Part shown: positions 57,318 to 64,000 of the stretch, piece by piece
Layout of the letters: every line of letters begins with the position of its first letter
Numbering within the stretch: the stretch's first letter is position 1
Source of the DNA: Methylocapsa palsarum
Lineage (GTDB): Bacteria > Pseudomonadota > Alphaproteobacteria > Rhizobiales > Beijerinckiaceae
Reading direction: 5' to 3'
Assembly: GCF_900114285.1 (NCBI RefSeq)
Contig: NZ_FOSN01000007.1
Location: 1-64,000, forward strand
Length of the DNA: 64,000 nucleotides
Notes under the pieces: model-generated
What the model saw: only the letters and a program-made list of their open reading frames with translations
The model's database searches: none
Told to the model about the DNA's origin: nothing
Translations under genes and position numbers: made by a program

Positions 57318-58193
57318 TCAAGTTCGATCCCAAAAATTCCGCGGCTGATTCTCTTCCGGGGCCAGCCATTCGGCCAGATGCGAGCCCCCGCCATCGCCGA
57401 GCAGGGAGACGAGGGCGGGAAGGATGAGTTGCGCTTCCGCCTCGAGCCTGTAGGGAGGATTGATGATGATCAGGCCGCAGCGGGTCAAGGGGCCGCGCAG
57501 CGCGGGGTCGCTGATCTGGAATTCGAGCCGGAGAATCGGCCGGATCCCGGACTTCGCCAGTGTCCGCGCAAAAAGCGCCGCGCCGCCGTCCGGCTTGACC
57601 GGATACCAGATGACAAAGATTCCCGTCGCCCATTTCCGCCACGCCGCCGCGACCGCACCCGAAAGCCGTTCGAACTCGCCGGCGTCCTCGAACGGCGGAT
57701 CGATCAGAACGAGACCGCGCCTTTCGACGGGAGGCAGATAGGCCTTGAGCCCGACATAGCCGTCGATCTCGATAATCTTGATCCTTCTGTCGGCGCCCAT
57801 GTGACGGCGGAGCGCTTTTGAGGCGTCGGGGTGAAACTCGCAGAAAACCATCCTGTCGTGCGGCCGCAACAGGGCGCGCGCGATCGCCGGAGAGCCGGGA
57901 TAGCGGGGCTGGTCCGCATTCAGCAGCGGCGAAAGGATCTGGAGATAGGGCGAGATAAGGTCCAGCGCCGGGGACGCGAGAGTAGAGCGTGAGAGGCGCC
58001 CCGCCCCGCCGCGCCATTCGGCGGTTCGTTCCGCCGCAGGCGCCGAAAGATCGTACACGCCGCCGCCCGCATGGGTTTCGACGACCCGGAAGGCGCCCGG
58101 CTTTTCCGCCAGATGCGCAAGAATCCGGGTGAGGAAAATATGTTTGAAGACGTCGGCGAAATTACCGGCGTGGAAATCGTGACGATAATTCAT
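57318..58193 (-). CDS. rlmJ: 23S rRNA (adenine(2030)-N6)-methyltransferase RlmJ
   Basis: The 291-residue enzyme methylates A2030 of 23S rRNA. It shows MNYRHDFHAGNFADVFKH at the start, the SAM motif VETHAGGGVYDL, and the catalytic (D/N)PPF/Y-type motif as LVLIDPPFEDAGEFERL (about 160-176). The late stretch IFVIWYPVK and CGLIIINPPYRL are family features. Length is standard. It is upstream of the GST gene (83 bp) in the same direction and divergent from the DUF4239-like gene. Confidence 0.94.
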   Translation of the reverse strand: MNYRHDFHAGNFADVFKHIFLTRILAHLAEKPGAFRVVETHAGGGVYDLSAPAAERTAEWRGGAGRLSRSTLASPALDLISPYLQILSPLLNADQPRYPGSPAIARALLRPHDRMVFCEFHPDASKALRRHMGADRRIKIIEIDGYVGLKAYLPPVERRGLVLIDPPFEDAGEFERLSGAVAAAWRKWATGIFVIWYPVKPDGGAALFARTLAKSGIRPILRLEFQISDPALRGPLTRCGLIIINPPYRLEAEAQLILPALVSLLGDGGGSHLAEWLAPEENQPRNFWDRT

Positions 58194-58438
58194 ATGACCT
58201 TTGCGGCGCCTTCCGAACTTTGCTTCGCCTTCCAGACTTTGCGTCGCCGTCGCGTCATCGCCAGAGCGCAGTTCGCGGGCGCGGTCGGCAGCGTTGCATT
58301 AGGCGGGGTCATCTGCGAATCTTCCGTATGCAGCGGACAGCCCTTTCTTTTCTCTTTTTTCCTGTCTCTTGTCTCTTGATCTCTTGTTTTTGATCTTTTG
58401 GCCGCATCGTTTGCGGACCTCTTTAGCGGCGGGACCCC

Positions 58439-59215
58439 ATGTTCGCCAGAGCCACGCTTTATGGTTTGCCGGTCTGGATCGTCTTCCTGGCCGCGGCAGG
58501 GTCGCTCGTCCTCGTCACCGAACTGGGGTTCCGGGGCGGGCGGCGTCTTGGACGAGCGGCGCAGGAGAGGGCGAAATTCGAGACCGGATCGATTCAGGCC
58601 TCGGTGCTTGGCCTGCTCGCCCTGCTCCTTGGGTTCACCTATTCCGCGTCGATGTCGAATTTCCAGGAACGGCGCACGCTCGTCGTCAAGGAAGCCAACG
58701 CGATCGGCACGGCCTATTTGAGGGCGCAATTGCTGCAAAAGCCTCTGGCGCAGCAGGCTGGCCTTTTGCTGCGGCGCTATACGGATCTTCACCTTCAATG
58801 GGCGGCGGCGACGGAGACTGAGGCGGCGCGAATCGCAAGGCAGGGCGATGAGGTCCAAAAAGAGATCTGGGCGATCGCCGCGCGCGCCGCCGAGCAGGAT
58901 CGCGGGCCCGTGACGGCGCTTTTCATCTCCTCCGTCAACGATCTCATCGACGTCGGCGGCGAGAGGGTCGCCTCCAACTCCAACCGCCTTCCGATTCAGA
59001 TGTTCGGACTGCTCGGCGTCCTCGCGCTCGTCGGGATGGGACTGACCGGCTATGGCTGCGGCCTCTCCGGCGAACGATCCTTCGCCGCGACCACGACGGT
59101 TTCCCTGCTGATCGTCGCGCTGACACTCGTCATCTGCGACATCCATGAGCCTCGGCAAGGACTCATCCACGAAAGTCAGCAGAGCCTGATCGACGCGCGT
59201 GCGGCGATGCCCTAG
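58439..59215 (+). CDS. DUF4239-like membrane protein
   Basis: The 258-residue protein has a first helix (GLPVWIVFLAAAGSLVLVTEL, about residues 9-29), a second (SIQASVLGLLALLLGFTYSASM, about 51-72), a helical middle region and two C-terminal helices (LFGLLGVLALVGMGLTGYGCGL; TTVSLLIVALTLVICDI). This is the bestrophin-like DUF4239 layout; the function is unknown. The stop TAG at 59213-59215 falls in the first bases of repeat copy C, so the repeat supplies the end of the gene. Confidence 0.8.
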   Translation: MFARATLYGLPVWIVFLAAAGSLVLVTELGFRGGRRLGRAAQERAKFETGSIQASVLGLLALLLGFTYSASMSNFQERRTLVVKEANAIGTAYLRAQLLQKPLAQQAGLLLRRYTDLHLQWAAATETEAARIARQGDEVQKEIWAIAARAAEQDRGPVTALFISSVNDLIDVGGERVASNSNRLPIQMFGLLGVLALVGMGLTGYGCGLSGERSFAATTTVSLLIVALTLVICDIHEPRQGLIHESQQSLIDARAAMP

Positions 59216-59332
59216 AGCATATTCCGATTGGATTGGATTGAATCAATCCAATCGACAAGACTATGCGCAAGCTTTTGACTCTGGAGCGATTTCTGATCGA
59301 CCGCATGACTCCATGCGATCGGAAAGCGCTCT
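59214..59332. repeat. Two-hairpin palindromic interspersed repeat, copy C
   Basis: 119 bp, same orientation as copy B and nearly identical. An extra GGATT in the first hairpin (GATTGGATTGGATTGA) accounts for the 5 added bases. It ends GGAAAGCGCTCT. It begins inside the TAG stop of the DUF4239-like gene and lies before the convergent RNase T2 gene. Confidence 0.92.
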
Positions 59333-59347
59333 ATAAACGCTCCCTTT

Positions 59348-60175
59348 TTATAAGGTCGGCGGGACGGACACCTGTCGCGCGCGGCACCCCTGTCGGCTGA
59401 CCTCCGGACAGGCGTGAAAGTCGCGCAGATCTTTCGAAAAACAGATCCGGACCTCCTGCAGGACGCCATGCGCGCAGGCGAGCCCAAGCATCCCGGGCCG
59501 CAGCCGCCGGTTGGCCGCGATAAAGGCGCGCTCGATGTCGACCGGCGTCCATGTCTGCGCCTCCTTCGCCGTCGCAAACGGGGGCGGCACGACAATCGCC
59601 TCGCGCGCCTTGCGGACGTCGGCGAAATAATCCGTCGGGCTCTTGCCGGAGCAGACGCCATGCTTGCGCCATTCGTAGCGGGCGAGGCCTTCGTCCGGAT
59701 AGACCCCGGCCGCCGATTCCAGCGCGATGCGCGAGGGCGAACGCGCGGCCGGCCCGCAATCGGACGGGTAGCCATGTTCGTACTGGGGCCAGAGCCCATG
59801 CACGACAAAGCCGAGATTGGCGCCGGCGCCGCACTGGGTCTGAGCCCGCTCCGCCGAAGCGGTCTGGCAGAAACTCGGCGACCAGGAGAGGGCCAGAACG
59901 TAAAAGTCGAAATCGCCGGGCGCGCTCGGTCCGCGTGGCTGCATGCGCCGCCCGAAAGACGGACCCGACGGAGCATCCGGAGATGGAGAACCCGGATTTG
60001 CGTCCGCAGGCGAGGCGTCGGCGCAATTGTCGAGGATGCAGCCGCGTCCCTGCGGATCAGCCTGCGCGGAAGCGGCCGGAAGAAACCCGCAAAGGGCCGC
60101 CGCCAGAGTCAGGGGCCAAAGCTCCCGGAGTTTGCCTTCCAGCCGTACGGGTCTCAGGGCCGCACCATCTTGCAT
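59348..60175 (-). CDS. Ribonuclease T2-family protein, exported
   Basis: The 275-residue protein has a signal peptide (LWPLTLAAALCGFLPAASAQA) and an RNase T2 fold. The two catalytic segments are intact: FVVHGLWPQYEHG (CAS1) and ARYEWRKHGVCSG (CAS2), each with its catalytic His. Paired cysteines typical of the family are present (CGPAARS; ACAHG). A Pro/Ser-rich stretch of about 40 residues separates the signal from the core. Such enzymes cleave RNA in the periplasm or outside. The likely start is the ATG at 60175, overlapping the upstream gene's end by 22 bases. Confidence 0.9.
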   Translation of the reverse strand: MQDGAALRPVRLEGKLRELWPLTLAAALCGFLPAASAQADPQGRGCILDNCADASPADANPGSPSPDAPSGPSFGRRMQPRGPSAPGDFDFYVLALSWSPSFCQTASAERAQTQCGAGANLGFVVHGLWPQYEHGYPSDCGPAARSPSRIALESAAGVYPDEGLARYEWRKHGVCSGKSPTDYFADVRKAREAIVVPPPFATAKEAQTWTPVDIERAFIAANRRLRPGMLGLACAHGVLQEVRICFSKDLRDFHACPEVSRQGCRARQVSVPPTL

Positions 60176-60630
60176 CCGGGCGCATAGGCGTCCATGCGAT
60201 CGAGGCCTTCGACGCACCAGTCGACATCATCCTGGGCACCGATCAGCCCCGCGTCCTTGACGATCGTGAACGACACCGGGCGCCATTTGTCATCGTTCAT
60301 GTAGGCCCGGGCGCGGCAATAGCGGCGGGGAATGTAATCGAGGCCATTCGACCGGAAGCCGATCTCCTGAACCTGATCGAAGCCGAGAATTTCGAGGCCC
60401 GTCCTCCAGAATTCGCTTTCCCGCTCGTGAAACCGCGATTGCAGCCGTTCCAGCGCGGCCGGGTCGTCGCAAGGCGGCAACAAACCGTCGGAGGGGATAT
60501 ATTGGCGCTCGGCGGGAACAAGAGGACGCGCGTTCGCGGGATGAAAAGCGCTTGTCGTCAGCACGGCGAACATCGCCGCAGCCAGCGGCGAGCGATAAAA
60601 TCGCTTCGCCAGTCCTCCAAAGCCCGCCAT
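60154..60630 (-). CDS. Exported protein of unknown function before the RNase T2 gene
   Basis: The 158-residue product has an N-terminal signal (SPLAAAMFAVLTTSAFHPANA, about residues 14-34). The mature part shows YIPSDGLLPPCDDPAALERLQSRFHERESEFWRTGLEILGFDQV and RRYCRARAYMNDDKWRPVSFTIVKDAG (region 60240-60520), ending CVEGLDRMDAYAPGCK. Four cysteines may form two disulfides. Similar short exported proteins occur in other alphaproteobacteria, with no known role. The ATG at 60630 gives the signal peptide; the frame is open further up. It is cotranscribed with the RNase T2 gene. Confidence 0.75.
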   Translation of the reverse strand: MAGFGGLAKRFYRSPLAAAMFAVLTTSAFHPANARPLVPAERQYIPSDGLLPPCDDPAALERLQSRFHERESEFWRTGLEILGFDQVQEIGFRSNGLDYIPRRYCRARAYMNDDKWRPVSFTIVKDAGLIGAQDDVDWCVEGLDRMDAYAPGCKMVRP

Positions 60631-60755
60631 CTTGCACCCCACGTGAATTTCCCCGGGACGATGCTTCGCCCGGACCAAAGCGTCAAGAGCGGCGTCAGCC
60701 TGAGGCGCGACTGGCGGGCCTAAACTCGCCGGACCCTGCACCCGATCATCTTCCT

Positions 60756-60791
60756 GGACATGAGACAGGCGAGCCGGACATGAGACAGGCG
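60756..60791. repeat. 16-bp direct repeat, period 20
   Basis: GGACATGAGACAGGCG occurs at 60756-60771 and 60776-60791, separated by 4 bases. Nearby, TGTTGAGAA also occurs twice (60873-60898 region). They lie in the 288-bp gap before the exported-protein gene. No gene or clear promoter is seen there. Confidence 0.8.
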
Positions 60792-60918
60792 CGGTTTCGT
60801 CCTGGAACAGCCATGCCCGGCGCCACAACATTGACGGCCCGGTTGGCGCGACCGGCGCCCGGCGAGAACACTTGTTGAGAACGCCTGTTGAGAAGAGGCC
60901 CCAAGGATCAGTTGATCC

Positions 60919-62331
60919 TCACCCCCGATTGTAGACGTCCTGAATGCGGACGATGTCATCTTCGCCGAGGTAAGAGCCGGTCTGGACTTCGATCAGTTCG
61001 AGGTCGATCTTGCCGGGATTCGCCATCCGGTGCACGCAGCCGATCGGCAGATAAATCGACTCGTTTTCATGCACGAGACGCACCTCGTCGTCGCGCGTCA
61101 CCTCGGCCGTGCCCCTGACGACGATCCAGTGCTCGGCGCGGTGGAAATGCTTTTGCAGGGACAATCGGTCGCCGGGCTTCACCACGATGCGCTTGACCTG
61201 GTAGCGATCGCCAGAATCGACGGACTGATAATAGCCCCAGGGCCGGTACGATCTTTTGTGCTCCAGCGCCTCCCGGTGCTTTTCGCTTTTCAACTGATCG
61301 ACCAATTGCTTGACCCGGTCGCCCTGCGACTTGTGAAGCACGAGGACGGCGTCCTGGGTCGTGACCACGATGATGTCGTCGACGCCGACGACGGTGGTCA
61401 GATGCTCGTCGGATCGGACATGAACGTTGACGGAGTCCATGATGACGCCGCGTCCGCGGATCGAATTGCCTTTTTCATTGCGCTCGGACAATTCCCAGAC
61501 CGCCGCCCAATTGCCGACGTCCGACCATCCGATGTCGGCCGGAACGACCGCGGCCTTGTCGGTATGTTCCATCACCGCGTAGTCGATCGATATTTTCGGC
61601 GCCTTCGCGAAGGCCTCTGCGTCGAGCAGGATGAAATTGAGGTCGGTCGTGGCGTTGGCGACCGCCTCCGCAGCCGCCTCCGCGATCGCCGGTTGGTAAT
61701 GGCGCAACTCGGCCTGCATCACGTCGGCGCGAAAGAAAAAATTGCCGGAGTTCCAGAGGTAGTTTTCAGCGATATATCGCTCAGCCGTCGCGGCGTCCGG
61801 CTTTTCGACGAACCCCGCGACCTTGAGGACGGCGCCCTCATGCGAGATCGCCTTGCCGGTCTTGATATAGCCATAGCCGGTGGCGGGCTCCGTCGGCTTG
61901 ATCCCGAGAGTGACGATATAGCCGAGTGCGGCCGCCTCGGCCGCCTCTTTGCACAGGGCCAGAAATCCCGCCTTGTCCTGCACGACATGATCCGCCGCAA
62001 GAACCGCGACGATCGCGTCGGGAGCGGCCGCGGCGGCGAGTTCGGCGGCGACGGCCACGGCCGGACCCGAGTCGCGCCGCACAGGCTCAAGAACGATCCG
62101 CGCCTCGCGCCCGATCTTTTGCAGCTGGTCGAAAACTAAAAACCGGTAATCGTGATTCGTAATGACGATCGGGGTCTCAAAAACGTCGTCGTCGAGGATC
62201 TGCATCGCGGACTGGAAGGTGGATTGCATTCCGATAAGGGAAATGAACTGCTTTGGCAGGCTCTCCCGCGATTCGGGCCAGACTCTCGTCCCCGACCCGC
62301 CGCACATGATGACCGGAAGGATTTTCACCAT
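60919..62331 (-). CDS. manC: Mannose-1-phosphate guanylyltransferase / mannose-6-phosphate isomerase
   Basis: The 470-residue bifunctional type II enzyme makes GDP-mannose for capsule, exopolysaccharide or LPS sugars. The N-terminal pyrophosphorylase shows MCGGSGTRVWPESRESLPKQF (about 9-29, region given) and AGFVEKPDAATAE. The C-terminal cupin isomerase part shows RPWGYYQSVDSGDRYQVKRI and LSLQKHFHRAEHWIVV, the metal-site His residues. It is of the CpsB/AlgA kind. No other polysaccharide genes adjoin it in the window. Confidence 0.95.
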   Translation of the reverse strand: MVKILPVIMCGGSGTRVWPESRESLPKQFISLIGMQSTFQSAMQILDDDVFETPIVITNHDYRFLVFDQLQKIGREARIVLEPVRRDSGPAVAVAAELAAAAAPDAIVAVLAADHVVQDKAGFLALCKEAAEAAALGYIVTLGIKPTEPATGYGYIKTGKAISHEGAVLKVAGFVEKPDAATAERYIAENYLWNSGNFFFRADVMQAELRHYQPAIAEAAAEAVANATTDLNFILLDAEAFAKAPKISIDYAVMEHTDKAAVVPADIGWSDVGNWAAVWELSERNEKGNSIRGRGVIMDSVNVHVRSDEHLTTVVGVDDIIVVTTQDAVLVLHKSQGDRVKQLVDQLKSEKHREALEHKRSYRPWGYYQSVDSGDRYQVKRIVVKPGDRLSLQKHFHRAEHWIVVRGTAEVTRDDEVRLVHENESIYLPIGCVHRMANPGKIDLELIEVQTGSYLGEDDIVRIQDVYNRG

Positions 62332-62505
62332 TTCTTGCTTTCCCGACTTCTGCCGCCCGACTTGTTTCCCAAACAGCGCCGATGCCTACGGCGCCCGCGC
62401 GGCCCAGACCGCTGAAATCGGTTCTTTAGCGCGGCCTGACGCATTGCACAAAATATCTTACACGACAGCGTCGTTACTGTCGCCTGTTTCCAGGGCTGCG
62501 CGCGC

Positions 62506-62553
62506 GCTCGCCTGCACGGTGGCTTGCAGGGTCGCTTGCAAGGTCGCTTGAAT
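62506..62553. repeat. 12-bp tandem repeats before rnhB
   Basis: GGTGGCTTGCAG, GGTCGCTTGCAA and GGTCGCTTGAAT stand in tandem (62518-62553), preceded by a poorer copy (GCTCGCCTGCAC). The last one includes an ATG in the rnhB frame (62552). On the minus strand they read as QATLQATLQATVQA, but I do not call a gene there. Confidence 0.75.
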
Positions 62554-62596
62554 GAGCGGGGAAACGCGGGGCTCGCGGCCCGGCGGGGGGAATGCG

Positions 62597-64000
<1,404 letters not shown>

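Noticed and set aside
60756-60791. Possible CRISPR or iteron array
   Set aside because: Only two 16-bp units with a 4-base spacer and no cas genes or further units.

Overview
The window reads as GC-rich alphaproteobacterial chromosome, most likely a methylotroph or methanotroph of the Hyphomicrobiales (Beijerinckiaceae/Methylocystaceae type). The reasons are a lanthanide-type methanol dehydrogenase operon (xoxF-xoxG-xoxJ), a PQQ biosynthesis cluster, a 13-cysteine copper storage protein of the Csp1 kind first described in Methylosinus, a CcrM-type methyltransferase, and typical alphaproteobacterial blocks (lgt-midA-pgeF, def-fmt-truA, fxsA-timA-mltA-smr). No mxaF-type dehydrogenase, methane monooxygenase, rRNA or tRNA was seen, so methane oxidation itself is not shown.

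The left end (1-9.2 kb) is decaying accessory DNA. It holds a tyrosine recombinase whose similarity runs upstream of its only ATG, an RND efflux operon whose adaptor gene carries one in-frame TGA, the tail of a RecD-like helicase, an amidohydrolase with a changed metal ligand, and an OprB-type porin broken by a 5-bp tandem duplication. The TetR gene facing the efflux operon is intact, and a 15-bp inverted repeat lies between them. From 9.4 to 15 kb come a Crp/Fnr regulator, a large exported beta-propeller protein, a DUF1622 membrane protein, an orphan sensor kinase and a 23-codon remnant of a nucleotidyltransferase gene.

From 15 to 33 kb the genes are mostly core: zwf, leucyl aminopeptidase, an NlpC/P60 hydrolase, def-fmt-truA, lgt-midA-pgeF (running convergently into truA), ubiK, a YbjN protein, proC, a second TetR, fxsA, a Tim44-like gene, mltA, smr, a zincin and leuD. 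From 33.4 to 35.9 kb lie pqqA, pqqB, pqqD and pqqE. pqqC is missing from its usual place and the junction carries a short direct repeat. Next come a fused indolepyruvate:ferredoxin oxidoreductase, a PEBP protein, a transglutaminase-like protein, a lipoprotein hydrolase, a YbjQ protein and purH.

From 45 to 49.3 kb is a copper module: CopA ATPase, a CopZ-like chaperone and exported Csp1, with a PHA-granule-type protein between. After an S9 peptidase comes the xox region (51.7-56.6 kb): XoxF oxidises methanol using PQQ and a lanthanide, XoxG takes the electrons, and XoxJ is its periplasmic partner. PQQ from the pqq cluster would feed XoxF. The right end holds a GST, rlmJ, a DUF4239-like protein, an RNase T2, a GDP-mannose pyrophosphorylase/isomerase, rnhB and the start of ccrM, cut by the window edge.

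A palindromic two-hairpin repeat of about 114-119 bp occurs three times in full and once as a 45-bp mini copy, always between genes. It twice begins inside the stop codon of the upstream gene.
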